This document shows, piece by piece, positions 1-8,706 of a stretch of DNA of 64,000 nt. The notes beneath the pieces were generated by a model. The model was not told the origin of the DNA and did not search any database. It saw only the letters and a list, made by a program, of their open reading frames with translations. The translations under genes and the position numbers were made by a program. Source of the stretch: Paracoccus alcaliphilus (GTDB lineage: Bacteria > Pseudomonadota > Alphaproteobacteria > Rhodobacterales > Rhodobacteraceae); NCBI RefSeq assembly GCF_028553725.1, contig NZ_CP067124.1, positions 2,800,001 to 2,864,000 of the forward strand. The letters run 5' to 3'. The number at the start of each line of letters is the position of its first letter. The stretch's first letter is position 1.

Positions 1-336
1 CAGCCCGCTCGTGCTGTGCCAGTCGGGGATCTGGGCATCAATGATCTCGCGGCGGGCCAGCGTTCGGATCGCCTTGCCCGGTGCATTGCCGGGCGAGGTG
101 CCAACGTTGCGGACGATCTTCGACAGGATCATCACGTTTTCCGGCAGCGATTGCTTGGTGCCGCTGACCAATGTCAGCACCATGGACTCGGTCTTGGCAT
201 TGGGCTTGATCGTGACGATTGCCCTCATGCCCTCATTGAGCCAATCGCGAAGTTCGACGGCGGTCCAGTGGACGGCATCAGCGTCTTGCAGGATGGTGGA
301 TGCGCGGCGCATCACGTCGGCGGCGGTGAACGACAT
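1..336 (-). CDS. Phage head-completion/adaptor protein (DUF6682-like), partial
   Basis: The reading frame starts at an ATG at 336 and is open to the left edge, so only the first 112 residues are seen. The N-terminus has the pattern of small phage adaptor proteins of the DUF6682 type: a helix with SFTAADVMRRASTILQD, then WTAVELRDWLNEG, then a segment ending in SLPENVM. Such proteins are thought to join the portal to the neck or tail. It lies 12 bp downstream of the previous leftward gene. The family assignment is from memory of the pattern and is tentative. Confidence 0.6.
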   Translation of the reverse strand, partial: MSFTAADVMRRASTILQDADAVHWTAVELRDWLNEGMRAIVTIKPNAKTESMVLTLVSGTKQSLPENVMILSKIVRNVGTSPGNAPGKAIRTLARREIIDAQIPDWHSTSGL

Positions 337-348
337 AGCAGATGCTCC

Positions 349-876
349 TTACTGGCGCTCGGCCATGGCGGCTTCGATCTGTGCCTTCATGGTGTCGATG
401 CGCATGTTCGCGTGTGGCTTGCGCCCGATCAGTTCCTCGAATTGGGCGCGCAGGGCGGCCTCGTCGTCGGGAAGGGTGCCGGCAGGTTCATCGTCCTGCT
501 TATCCTCATCTTCACCTTCCGGCTCCGGTTCGGCTCCGATCTGGCTCTGTTCCGGCTCCGGTTCCGGTTCCGGCTGGGGTTCGGGTTGGGGCACGGGCTG
601 GGGCACGCTGCCATCGTTCAGCAGGTGATCGAATGGGCGGCCGGGGAAAGCCTCGTCCAGCGCGGCGCGGGCCTCGTCCAACGTCACGGGCGCAGCCGGG
701 ATGTGATCAAGGGCGCGATAGCCTTCCGCAATGGACAGCAGCACGCGCGCGTGCGCCTCGTCGGCCACGATAGCGACATGGCGCGGATCGGGGCCTTCCG
801 GCTTGAAATGATACTCGGTCGCGCCAAGGGTGATGTTGGTCCCACCGGGGCGACGGATGATGCTTTCGATTTTCAT
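349..876 (-). CDS. Phage protein with proline-glutamate repeat linker
   Basis: This is a 175-residue protein of unknown function. Its start is the ATG at 876. Residues about 95 to 125 form a low-complexity PQPEPQPEPEPEPE linker followed by an acidic stretch. The flanks look folded, and the C-terminal segment FEELIGRKPHANMRIDTMKAQI resembles a short helical Lys/Arg-rich tail of SAP- or HeH-like type. Its position next to the capsid genes suggests a virion or head-completion role. The DNA under the linker is a run of GGTTCC-like hexamers that could change length by slippage. Confidence 0.7.
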   Translation of the reverse strand: MKIESIIRRPGGTNITLGATEYHFKPEGPDPRHVAIVADEAHARVLLSIAEGYRALDHIPAAPVTLDEARAALDEAFPGRPFDHLLNDGSVPQPVPQPEPQPEPEPEPEQSQIGAEPEPEGEDEDKQDDEPAGTLPDDEAALRAQFEELIGRKPHANMRIDTMKAQIEAAMAERQ

Positions 877-904
877 GGGACAATCCCTCTGGGCGTGATG
901 GAAA

Positions 905-929
905 GCGGCCCCCGCGCTTGGGGGGCCGC
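905..929 (-). terminator. Candidate Rho-independent terminator
   Basis: A 9 bp stem of GCGGCCCCC pairing with GGGGGCCGC with a 7-base loop. Read on the minus strand, the stem is followed by TTTCC. It lies between two leftward genes, so it may cut down readthrough from the capsid transcript. Confidence 0.45.
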
Positions 930-937
930 AGGGGTGC

Positions 938-1384
938 TTACGATCCGGTGGCGTAGCGCAGCCGCAGCACAAGCCTGTTCGCCGGGTTGGCCGACACAGC
1001 CTCGGTGAACACGACGCCGATGGATCGCGGGATCTCGGACGACGCCAGCCCGGCAAGGTCGATCAGCGGCGCGCTGGTCTCGGTGGTCGGGGTCACTCCG
1101 TCAAAGATCTCGTCACCCGAGGTCCGGTCAGCATCGGGCGAGCCGACCTCCCCGGTCATGAAACCGACATCGACATCAGCATCACCGGTCCCGACCGCCA
1201 CAATCGTCGCATCAAGGATGCGGCAATAGGCGGGCAGATAGGCCAGTTCGAGGATGTCGGTGGTTGCGATGGCTTCGCGGAAGTTGTGAGTGATCAGCAC
1301 TTCCGTTGCAACGTTCGCGACATAGGGCGAGGGCAGTTGGCTGCGACCGTTGCCCCCGGTGTAGGTGGATTTCTTGATCGCCAT
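938..1384 (-). CDS. Phage structural protein, capsid-associated, unknown
   Basis: A 148-residue protein starting at the ATG at 1384, directly downstream of the major capsid gene. It has no recognised domain. It is rich in beta-type sequence and small residues, and begins MAIKKSTYTGGNG. Many phages place a decoration or head-stabilising protein here, which would fit the position and size. That role is an inference from location only. Confidence 0.65.
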   Translation of the reverse strand: MAIKKSTYTGGNGRSQLPSPYVANVATEVLITHNFREAIATTDILELAYLPAYCRILDATIVAVGTGDADVDVGFMTGEVGSPDADRTSGDEIFDGVTPTTETSAPLIDLAGLASSEIPRSIGVVFTEAVSANPANRLVLRLRYATGS

Positions 1385-1416
1385 GGCGATAATCTCCGTT
1401 CTGGTTTGGGGGTGAA

Positions 1417-1435
1417 GCCCGGCACCATGCCGGGC
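1417..1435 (-). terminator. Hairpin after capsid gene, possible weak terminator
   Basis: An 8 bp perfect stem (GCCCGGCA with TGCCGGGC) around a 3-base loop, directly downstream of the capsid stop codon. There is no good T-run on the minus strand. It may therefore attenuate transcription or stabilise the mRNA 3' end rather than fully terminate. Confidence 0.35.
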
Positions 1436-1443
1436 ATCGGGTC

Positions 1444-2553
1444 TTAGGCGGCGACGGCCGGGTTCGGGTTGCGGGCGGCGGTATCGACAGCGATCACGCC
1501 GAAGTCGCGCCCATTGAACCGGGTCTTTTTCACGCCAGCGATCACGCCGGCATAGATGGCGACACGGTTCTTGGCGTCCTTCAGTTCTTCCTCCCACTGG
1601 AAGCGGGTGCCGTTGCCTGCCTCGCCATATGCGACGACGCCAGCCTGACGGCCGAGGAACAGCGCGCGTGCGGCATCGACGTTCGAGCCAGCGCCATAGT
1701 CGCTGAACCGCAGGACGTTCTCATGCTGGTGCAGCACGACATCGTTCAGCATCCCCAGCGCGCCCTTGAACAGCGGGTTGTTGCGGCCCTCGGCGCCAGC
1801 GGCGGCCTTCTGGATGTCGGCCCAGGTCAACTCGCCTTTTTCGATCCGCAGACTGTGCGCCTGGAAGGGCGACATCAGCATCACGAAATGCTTGCCGCCA
1901 TCGACGTTGACCGGGGTCATCTTCACAACGTCCGGGTCAACCGCGTTCATCATCCGAGGCATGACGGACACGCGCTCGATCAGGTCGCGCGACATCGTGT
2001 CGGCTGCGGTCAGAGTGGCCTTCGATGTCGCGGCTCCGGCATAGGCCATGTGCGCGGCGTCGGGCGCCTGAATGGGGTTGCCCGCGAAGGCGGTGGTCAG
2101 TTTCTTGTCCTCATTGATCGCGGCGAACGTGGCGTCACCGGACAGGTAGAGGAAATACAGTTCATCGAACCATTCCGCGGTGTATTCGGCGGTGCGGTCC
2201 TTGGCGATCTGGCGCAGATCGTGCAGCGTGCGCTTGCGGGTCATGCGCCCGCCAGCATCCGCGCCCTTCCGGGCTTGGTCGATACGAACCTCATCCGTGT
2301 AGAAGGTCAGGTTTTCTTCCTTCCCTTCCACGGTATCGTCACCATAGGTCATGCCGCCGCGCAGGCGCATGGACAGATCGAAGCTGATCCGGTCGCCCGC
2401 GTCGGACTCAAGGTCCACCTTGCGCTCGATGATGTTGTTTTCGCCTTTGCCGACAAAGCGCGAGAAGTAGATCATCTTCTCGGTGTCGGTGGCGAGGCTG
2501 GTCGCCCAACGCTTTACGGCGCGCGGATCGCCCACTCCGATAACGGTCTGCAT
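1444..2553 (-). CDS. Major capsid protein, N4-gp56 family
   Basis: A 369-residue protein starting at the ATG at 2553. An in-frame extension upstream has no supporting ribosome binding site, whereas AAGGAGAC lies just before 2553. The sequence matches the N4-gp56-type capsid family: an N-terminal VKRWATSLATDTEKMIYFSRFVG, a charged E-loop-like region GMTYGDDTVEGKEE, and a C-terminal KNRVAIYAGVIAGVKKTRFNGRDFGVIAVD. It forms the icosahedral shell. It is the last large gene before two smaller structural genes. The upstream region carries the 12-bp-period repeat array. Confidence 0.85.
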   Translation of the reverse strand: MQTVIGVGDPRAVKRWATSLATDTEKMIYFSRFVGKGENNIIERKVDLESDAGDRISFDLSMRLRGGMTYGDDTVEGKEENLTFYTDEVRIDQARKGADAGGRMTRKRTLHDLRQIAKDRTAEYTAEWFDELYFLYLSGDATFAAINEDKKLTTAFAGNPIQAPDAAHMAYAGAATSKATLTAADTMSRDLIERVSVMPRMMNAVDPDVVKMTPVNVDGGKHFVMLMSPFQAHSLRIEKGELTWADIQKAAAGAEGRNNPLFKGALGMLNDVVLHQHENVLRFSDYGAGSNVDAARALFLGRQAGVVAYGEAGNGTRFQWEEELKDAKNRVAIYAGVIAGVKKTRFNGRDFGVIAVDTAARNPNPAVAA

Positions 2554-2643
2554 GGAAGTCTCCTTATGATCACAGACACTTGGTTTGCGACCTGTCGGCA
2601 CTTCCTATGCGTTCAGTCAGTTATCGGTTTATCACAGCCCCTC

Positions 2644-2676
2644 CGGTTCGCGCAACGGTTCACACATCGGTTCACA
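2644..2676. repeat. Three-copy 12-bp-period repeat (CGGTTCACA)
   Basis: Copies begin at 2644 (CGGTTCGCG), 2656 (CGGTTCACA) and 2668 (CGGTTCACA), spaced exactly 12 bp. They lie about 90 to 120 bp upstream of the capsid start. The same 9-mer occurs as a 12-bp-spaced pair near the integrase at 24028-24048, reading on the opposite strand. This looks like a protein-binding array rather than chance. The ligand is unknown. Confidence 0.6.
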
Positions 2677-2779
2677 AATGATGATCAATCGTGGCCTGCG
2701 GCCATGCCCGCCCTGCGCTCCGCGTTTTAGGGTCAGGTATGTGATCGCAGACTCCGAACCGATCAAACTGGTATGGGAA

Positions 2780-2806
2780 GGGCCCGCGCCGTTTCCGGGC
2801 GGGCCC
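2780..2806 (-). terminator. Candidate terminator between csrA-like gene and capsid gene
   Basis: An 8 bp GC stem (GGGCCCGC with GCGGGCCC), followed by TTCC when read leftward. It separates the upstream transcript (terminase to the CsrA-like gene) from the capsid gene, which has its own repeat-bearing upstream region. Confidence 0.45.
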
Positions 2807-2828
2807 TCGGGCGACGACTGCGCGTCAA

Positions 2829-2996
2829 CTATCGCCGGGATTTCACTGTCTCGTCGTTCTCGATGATGATGGGCATATCCTTCGGGGCCGCCACGCCGAT
2901 CTTGGATGAGCGTTCACCGATGCGGAAGATCACCACCTCGATGTCACCGACCTTGACGCGGATCGGTGATGACGCGGATATGTTTTTGATCAGCAT
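2829..2996 (-). CDS. CsrA-like small RNA-binding protein of the phage
   Basis: A 55-residue protein starting at the ATG at 2996, 15 bp after the scaffold stop, with GGGG upstream as a ribosome binding site. Residues about 12 to 48 follow the CsrA/RsmA pattern: a beta strand IRVKVGDIEVVIFRIG, then SKIGVAAPKDMPI. That second segment mirrors the conserved IGVxAPxxxxV strand and proline-containing loop of CsrA. Canonical CsrA begins MLxLxRK, and the N-terminal strand here is less typical (MLIKNISAS). CsrA binds GGA motifs in mRNA leaders. A phage copy could control late mRNAs or reprogramme the host. Recognition rests on the short core motif. Confidence 0.6.
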   Translation of the reverse strand: MLIKNISASSPIRVKVGDIEVVIFRIGERSSKIGVAAPKDMPIIIENDETVKSRR

Positions 2997-3011
2997 GTTG
3001 GCTGTGCCCCG

Positions 3012-4094
3012 TTATGCGCCGCGAAGATAGGCTTCTTGCTCGGCCTTGCTCATGGACTCGAACGCAGCTTCCGCCTCCAGCCCGTCGGCCCGGTCGATGG
3101 CCGAGAACCGCCCGTCGCTGGCATCGATGTCGGTTGCTGCGCTGACATTGGCGAGGGTTTGCAGCGCCTGCCGCCGCTTGCCCTGCTTTTCGACTGCCTC
3201 TTTGGCGCGGCCCAGCGGATCGGCCTTATCGGCGGCCTTTCCAGCCTCCGTCTCGCCCTTCGCTTGCTTGTCGGTTGTCTTTGGCGCTTTGCCCGGCTTT
3301 TTCAGGCTGAACTCGGCGGCTTCCTCGCCGGTCAGGCTCTTGATGTGGTCGCGGACCATGCGCGCGCCGATCTCGATCTTCTGATCCATCGACAGCTTGG
3401 CATACTCCGGGCGGCCGGTGACAACGCGCAAAGCCCGGTCGAACAGGACCAGCGACGAATCCCCGCCGTATTCCTGCTTTGCGGTGTTGTCGGCAAAGGC
3501 GGGATGGGCATCCATGAATGCCTTGGTTTTGCCGAACCAGACCTCCTGCACGCCTTTCAGCGCCTGTTCGTCTTGTCGCTCTGCGGTCTTGATCGCAGCT
3601 TTCGCCTCGGCAATCTTGTCGTTCAGCGCGTCAAGCTGCTCGTCATATTCCTCGTCGGTCATGTCGCCGTCGCTGTAAGCCTCGCGCAGTTCCTTGCGCT
3701 TGGTGGCGGCGGCATCGACTATAGCCTGTTCCGCCGATACATCGGTCGGCTGGAACACCGGGTCGGGGGTGTCGTCGGCTTGCGCGGCTTCTTCCTCGCC
3801 TTCTTGGGCCGCGTTATCGTCGTCGCCTTCGCCGTCGCCCTCATCCTTTGCCTCGTCGTCCGTTTCGCCGTCGTCGTCGCCGCCGTCGTCGTCGGATACG
3901 GCAGAATCTTCCGCCTTCTCATCCGGCAGCGTGGTGATCGGATCGTCACCTTCAGCCAGCCGGGCGATTTCCTCGGGCTCCAGATGGTCTTTCAGGCTAT
4001 CCAGCGTGAAACTGGCGGGCAGGCCCATGGCTTTCAGCGCGTCGTCGTCAGCACCGGTCAGGTCGAGGGCATCGGGGGTGTTCTGGTCGGTCAT
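3012..4094 (-). CDS. Phage scaffolding-type protein
   Basis: A 360-residue, strongly acidic protein. Residues about 60 to 110 are mostly Asp, Glu, Gly and Ala. A coiled-coil-like middle follows (about 120 to 180), and the C-terminus is Lys/Ala-rich and helical. Position between portal and capsid, acidity and helical content fit an internal scaffold used during head assembly. Its start codon overlaps the portal stop (ATGA at 4091-4094), implying translational coupling. No enzymatic motif is visible. Confidence 0.7.
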   Translation of the reverse strand: MTDQNTPDALDLTGADDDALKAMGLPASFTLDSLKDHLEPEEIARLAEGDDPITTLPDEKAEDSAVSDDDGGDDDGETDDEAKDEGDGEGDDDNAAQEGEEEAAQADDTPDPVFQPTDVSAEQAIVDAAATKRKELREAYSDGDMTDEEYDEQLDALNDKIAEAKAAIKTAERQDEQALKGVQEVWFGKTKAFMDAHPAFADNTAKQEYGGDSSLVLFDRALRVVTGRPEYAKLSMDQKIEIGARMVRDHIKSLTGEEAAEFSLKKPGKAPKTTDKQAKGETEAGKAADKADPLGRAKEAVEKQGKRRQALQTLANVSAATDIDASDGRFSAIDRADGLEAEAAFESMSKAEQEAYLRGA

Positions 4095-6352
4095 TGCGGC
4101 ATCATTCCTTGTGCTGCGGGGTCAGGGGTGGCCGGGGAGGCCGGGGTTTGCTCGGGTTGTTGCGGGGCGGCCAGTTGCCCGGCCGCGAACGCTTCTTCGG
4201 TCGCCTGCCGCATCATGGCATCGACGGCACGCGCGACGGCCGGCGCACCGCCCAGCTTGATCGCGGCATCCACGGCGGCATTGATCTGATCCAGATTGTC
4301 GGTGCGCAGCCCTAGCAACGAGCGGGCGGCGTCGGCGCGGGTCTTGGCGGTCTTGGCTTCCTCGCCCTCGATCTGGGCCATCATGGCGCGTTCCTGCATC
4401 TGGGCGGCCTTTTCGGCGGCCTTCTGCTGGGCGATGGTTTCCGGGCTGGGGTTGTTCGGATCTTCGTCGGGGTCTGACACGCCGGTTTCCTGCCGGATGC
4501 GCTTCACCAGTTCGTCACGCTTGGGCATGTCCATGGATTCAATCACGAGATCCAGACACTTGATGACGATCTGAGGCGCGGTGGCGGCGAGTTCGCGCAT
4601 CAGGTTCATCAGCTGCTCGGCCTGCGCCTGACGACTGGTCGCGCGCCAATCTTCCTCGTCAATGATGAAGTCGGCTTTGAACAGGCTGATCGCGTTCGGG
4701 AACGTTCCATCATTGATCGTCACATATTGCGGGTTGCCGCGGGTGTCGGTGATGCGGAATTGCTGTTCGTCGGTGTAAAACTGTTCGATGTTGGTCAGCA
4801 GCTTTTCCCCATTCAGGCGCATGGCGAAGCGGAAGTTGTCGAAGAAAATGCTCGTGGCCAGCTGGCCCTGATCCTGCTTGGCGAGGATGGCCCGGCCCGA
4901 TGTGGCGTTGGTGTCGCGGCCCAAGTTCTCGTTGGTGACGCCGCCGACCTGCTGGATCATGTTGGCGTCCATCTGCATCAGGTCGATATGGGCCGAGGCC
5001 ATTTCCGCATCTGATTTGATGTCAGGGGGTTGATAACCTTGCTTGTAAACGATCACCGAGTCGGGGCGGCCCGCCTCCGTGCGCAGTTCCTCGATGTCGT
5101 CAACAGCGCCTTCCTGAACCTTGACCTGCGTGCTGGACAGGTAATGCAGCGCCTTGGATGCGCGCTTGTTCAGGTCGCGCTGGATGTCGCGCAGCCCCCT
5201 GATGATGCCATAGGGCATTCCGTCACGGCTGCGCCGATAGCCCCAGATCGGGGTGAATGGGAAACGGTTGTGCCGATATGGCGATTGCCGCACATCCAGC
5301 AGGCCTTTTTCGGTCATGAGCGCGACGTGGATCAGTTCGCGCGGTCGCTCGATCAGCGTGGCCCGGCCCTGTTCCAGATCATACCAATGGCCCTCTGACC
5401 ACGGATCGAACAGTTCCCGGTGAAAATCCCCGCCCTTCATCACCGGGACCATTTTCGGCTCCTTATACCACATTTCCATGCAGCGGATCCGGTGCCGAAT
5501 TGCGTTGCCGCCGCTGGTCACGGGCGCGCTGAAACGGCTGTCGTCCTCGGATGAGTCCATCGGGTCATCGCCGTAATCGGACAGGCCAGCGATCGACGAC
5601 AGAAGGTTGCCCTCGGTGGACAGGCGCAGCAGGCCCTTGCGTTGTGGCCAGAGGGCGGATGCGATGTCGAAATCCAGCCATTTCGTGCGGCAGATATATC
5701 GGGCGTCTTGCAGATCCATCTGCTTTGCCCGGCTGTCCCACAGCATGTTGCGCCAACCCTCGTGGCGCTCGAACACGATGGGCCCGTCGGTCGGATCGCC
5801 TTCGCCTGTCTCGATCCAGCCCACACCGGCCTTGACGGCATCAGCGAAGCCGGCGGCGCGCGCCTCAAGCGAATGGTTCTCGTCGCGCAGGTGGCGCATC
5901 AATTCGTCTTTGCGCTGCGCGGGCTTCAGCCCTTCCTCACGACGGGGCAGGATCTTGTAATCCATGCTTGCCCGGCGTTGCGATCCCAGCACCCAATTGA
6001 TCGTGGTCTGAATGAGGTTGAACACGATGGGGGTCTGGCCCCGCTCCCGCAGGGCGGCAACTTCCTCGGCTGTCCATTGGATGTGGTCATACATATCCTC
6101 GTCCAGCGCCATTTCCGCGCGGTTCTCGGACTGCCTTTCGAGTTCATAGCGATAGGTCGCCAGCAGGCGGCGATGCAGGCGCATGGCGTCGGCTTCATCG
6201 AGGGGATGGATGCGGCCGTTCTCGTCCAGGCTGACATGGCGGCTGGCCTGCGCTTTCGCCCCGTCGGCCTTGAACAGCACTTCGCCGGGCGCCTGATAGC
6301 TGCGCCCCTTTTCGGACAGTATCTGCCCGCCGCTGAAATCAATCTCGAACAT
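4091..6352 (-). CDS. Portal protein (P22/N4-type)
   Basis: A 753-residue protein starting at the ATG at 6352, overlapping the upstream gene by 14 bp. It has the features of large podovirus portals: an early segment YDHIQWTAEEVAAL, then FNLIQTTINWVLGSQRRA, a central PFTPIWGYRRSRDGMPYGIIRGLRDIQRDLNKR, and a long helical Ala/Gln-rich C-terminus that would form the barrel. It forms the dodecameric ring through which DNA enters and leaves the head. The gene order terminase, portal, scaffold, capsid supports the call. Confidence 0.85.
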   Translation of the reverse strand: MFEIDFSGGQILSEKGRSYQAPGEVLFKADGAKAQASRHVSLDENGRIHPLDEADAMRLHRRLLATYRYELERQSENRAEMALDEDMYDHIQWTAEEVAALRERGQTPIVFNLIQTTINWVLGSQRRASMDYKILPRREEGLKPAQRKDELMRHLRDENHSLEARAAGFADAVKAGVGWIETGEGDPTDGPIVFERHEGWRNMLWDSRAKQMDLQDARYICRTKWLDFDIASALWPQRKGLLRLSTEGNLLSSIAGLSDYGDDPMDSSEDDSRFSAPVTSGGNAIRHRIRCMEMWYKEPKMVPVMKGGDFHRELFDPWSEGHWYDLEQGRATLIERPRELIHVALMTEKGLLDVRQSPYRHNRFPFTPIWGYRRSRDGMPYGIIRGLRDIQRDLNKRASKALHYLSSTQVKVQEGAVDDIEELRTEAGRPDSVIVYKQGYQPPDIKSDAEMASAHIDLMQMDANMIQQVGGVTNENLGRDTNATSGRAILAKQDQGQLATSIFFDNFRFAMRLNGEKLLTNIEQFYTDEQQFRITDTRGNPQYVTINDGTFPNAISLFKADFIIDEEDWRATSRQAQAEQLMNLMRELAATAPQIVIKCLDLVIESMDMPKRDELVKRIRQETGVSDPDEDPNNPSPETIAQQKAAEKAAQMQERAMMAQIEGEEAKTAKTRADAARSLLGLRTDNLDQINAAVDAAIKLGGAPAVARAVDAMMRQATEEAFAAGQLAAPQQPEQTPASPATPDPAAQGMMPQ

Positions 6353-6842
6353 TGCTGGCCACCACCTCGATTTCCTGAACCGTTTTGCCGGATTCCCTCT
6401 CGGTGATTTCGATTTCGCCCACGGGGATTGCCCCGTGCTTGATGGCCGCCTTCGGGGGCAGAGGCGGCATGGACCACAGATCACGCAGGCGAGACTGCAC
6501 GGCGTCGAAGATGCGGAAGGCGTCTGACCTGTCGTCAGGGACGCCGGGCAGCGCGCCCGAACTTATCCAGTCATGAACGACGCGGGCGACGTGGGCGGGA
6601 TCACCCATTTCGCGGGTCCACTTCCACATGTCGGACAGCGGGATGATGCACGGGATGGTGCGGCCCGGTCGCACGGGGCGGTTGGCATCGAGCAGCACAA
6701 GGCAAGGCTCTGTCTGCCGGGACACGGGGTCCATATACCACGATCCGATTACGCGAATGCCGCGCGTCACGGTTTCAAAGGCCCTGAATTGCAGATCGAG
6801 AACGGGCCGCGCGTCGAGGGACAGGATGCGGGGGGCGCTCAT
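6339..6842 (-). CDS. Phage protein of unknown function, portal-adjacent
   Basis: A 167-residue protein starting at the ATG at 6842, with an ATGA overlap to the glutaredoxin gene and a 14 bp overlap into the portal gene. It carries no motif I recognise. It is mixed alpha/beta and not membrane-bound. The tight packing indicates co-translation with the packaging genes. Confidence 0.65.
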   Translation of the reverse strand: MSAPRILSLDARPVLDLQFRAFETVTRGIRVIGSWYMDPVSRQTEPCLVLLDANRPVRPGRTIPCIIPLSDMWKWTREMGDPAHVARVVHDWISSGALPGVPDDRSDAFRIFDAVQSRLRDLWSMPPLPPKAAIKHGAIPVGEIEITERESGKTVQEIEVVASNVRD

Positions 6843-7111
6843 GCGTCATTCCCCTCGTCCTGCGTGGCGCCGGCATAGATCATGCGCTCAGCCAGATCGG
6901 TGATGCGGGCCAGATCGAAGCCAGACCAATGCTCGGACTCTGACACGATGACGACGGGCGCGCTGCGGTATCCCATACGGGTGACGCGGGCCAGCGCCTC
7001 GGGGTCTGCTGTCAGGTCCACCGTGTTGAATGGGATGCCTCTGGCGGCCAAGGCGTGCTTGGTCGCGAGGCATGGGCCGCAATCCGGCTTGGTATAGATG
7101 GTGATTGTCAT
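6839..7111 (-). CDS. Glutaredoxin/NrdH-like redoxin
   Basis: A 90-residue thioredoxin-fold protein starting at the ATG at 7111, which overlaps the terL stop as ATGA. It begins MTITIYTKPDCGPCLATKHAL, with the CxxC redox centre CGPC at residues 11 to 14. The later SAPVVIV holds the cis-proline. The WSGFDLARI segment near the end resembles NrdH. Such proteins feed electrons to ribonucleotide reductase. No reductase gene is in the window, so it probably serves the host enzyme or helps virion protein folding. Its place between terminase and portal genes is unusual. Confidence 0.8.
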   Translation of the reverse strand: MTITIYTKPDCGPCLATKHALAARGIPFNTVDLTADPEALARVTRMGYRSAPVVIVSESEHWSGFDLARITDLAERMIYAGATQDEGNDA

Positions 7112-8706
7112 GCGGTCATTCCCGATGTTTTGCGGCGTTTTTTGGCCGTGGTACTTCCTGTTGCGTGGCTGGGGTTCCATCCTTGCGCCCACTGGCGCAG
7201 GGCGTCGGGCGCCTCGGAATGGCCGTCGTGCTTCTCGGGCTCGTCGTAGAACATGCCCAGCCGCGTGTTGAACTTCTTGCGGTAGAGGGTCAGGTGCTGG
7301 ATGCCTTCCTTGCAGCCTTCCTCGTCAAACCACGCCTCGGCCATACGATTCCGCAGCATGGTGATGCCAGCGGTGAAGTCATGGACGCGTGGGACGATGC
7401 GCCAGCGCCAGTCAGGGGCCAGTTCGGTCAGCATCTGGATAGGCGCGCCGACCTTATCGACAAGCTGGCGTTCTTGCGCGGCGTCGTGTGGCAGCAGGTG
7501 TTCCCCGAACAGCCAGCCGGTGCTGCGCATCTGGTTGACGTAATGGCTGTAGCCCTTGGCCCAATCCTCGATGTAGCGAATGAAATGGGTGGCCAGCCCG
7601 ACCTGCTGGAAAAGCCAGATGCCGGTGCCGTCGCCTGACCCGATGTCCCATGCCGAATGGACCGGCAGGCTGGGCAGATATGGCACCTTGCCGATCCGGC
7701 CGGCAGCCCGCGCCGCGTCCAGTTGGACGGTCAACCATGTTCCTTCGGTGGACTTCGCCCAGCATTCGGCCGGGGTCGAGGGCATTTCCTGGAACATCTT
7801 GAACTGGTCGCCCGAGAAATCATGCTCCAGCTTGTTCACATACCAAGCGCGCTGGGGCAGCATGATCTCGACGCCCTCCGATTCCTCGATGGAATCGAAA
7901 TATTCGTGCTGCTTGAGGCTGATGCGGACGTGCTTGGGGTCAGCGACATAGCCCGGATCGAGATACCACGGGAAGAAGTGGAACAAGAACTGGCCGGGGC
8001 CCGGCTGGACGCCTGCCTTAGCCATGTTCTCGGCCCTCGTAGCGATCTTGTGAAACTCGCCTTCCTGCCCCTCGGCGGTGGATTCGATCGTTGCGATGCC
8101 GGATTTCGGCACGGCGGGCAGCGAGCCCGTGACGATTTCCACCGCCTTTTCCGGGTATCGCTTGGCGATCTTCCCCATCTCGCTGATGTGCAGGAAGTGG
8201 ATCGTGCCCGATCGCATCGAGGTCGCCACGCGCAGGCTGCTGTTGTTGTGGCCGAACAGCAGTTCCTTGGCACTTTCGCGGGTCAGCGGCATCCTGTCGC
8301 GCAGCGGATCGGGCAGGTTCAGATAGGCGAACTTCACCTTGTCGCGCAGGATCTCCGCTGCTGCGTCCAGATTGTGCGCGATGATCCCGCACCGCTGGTT
8401 GGGAACCCACAGGCACCGATCCAGCGCCATGACGCTGGCCATCGTGGTGAAACCCAGCTGGCGGGCTTTGAGGATCACGTTGCGATCGTGCAGCCCGTGC
8501 AGGAAGCGCAGCTGGTTGATGTTGGGCAGGAACGGCAGGACGGTGACGGGCGATTCCTCGGCTTCCTGATCGTCGCCCTTGATCATGATCTTGTAGAGGA
8601 CGCCGGAACAGATGCGCCAGAACGGGTCGGCCAGGCACCGTGCCCATTCCTCTGCCGTCGTCGGCGCGGAGAGTGGCGCCGGTAGCGGTGTTGCCCAACG
8701 GCTCAT
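7108..8706 (-). CDS. terL: Terminase large subunit
   Basis: A 532-residue DNA-packaging motor. The ATPase domain has a variant Walker A, KARQLGFTT, at residues 80 to 88, a Walker B-like strand FLHISEMGK near 171, and the coupling motif IATIESTAEG near 204. The C-terminal RNase H-like nuclease starts with AWDIGSGDG, with a metal-binding Asp at 354, and ends with HSEAPDALR. It pumps and cuts concatemeric DNA together with the small subunit and the portal. Its start overlaps the terS stop (ATGA). Confidence 0.92.
   Translation of the reverse strand: MSRWATPLPAPLSAPTTAEEWARCLADPFWRICSGVLYKIMIKGDDQEAEESPVTVLPFLPNINQLRFLHGLHDRNVILKARQLGFTTMASVMALDRCLWVPNQRCGIIAHNLDAAAEILRDKVKFAYLNLPDPLRDRMPLTRESAKELLFGHNNSSLRVATSMRSGTIHFLHISEMGKIAKRYPEKAVEIVTGSLPAVPKSGIATIESTAEGQEGEFHKIATRAENMAKAGVQPGPGQFLFHFFPWYLDPGYVADPKHVRISLKQHEYFDSIEESEGVEIMLPQRAWYVNKLEHDFSGDQFKMFQEMPSTPAECWAKSTEGTWLTVQLDAARAAGRIGKVPYLPSLPVHSAWDIGSGDGTGIWLFQQVGLATHFIRYIEDWAKGYSHYVNQMRSTGWLFGEHLLPHDAAQERQLVDKVGAPIQMLTELAPDWRWRIVPRVHDFTAGITMLRNRMAEAWFDEEGCKEGIQHLTLYRKKFNTRLGMFYDEPEKHDGHSEAPDALRQWAQGWNPSHATGSTTAKKRRKTSGMTA

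Noticed and set aside
545-600. Run of GGTTCC-like hexamers suspected as a CRISPR or regulatory array
   Set aside because: It is in-frame coding DNA for a PEPEPE linker, with no spacers. No CRISPR array was seen anywhere in the window.
7657-8685. A 342-codon open frame opposite terL
   Set aside because: It is antisense to the clear terminase and has no ribosome binding site or domain.
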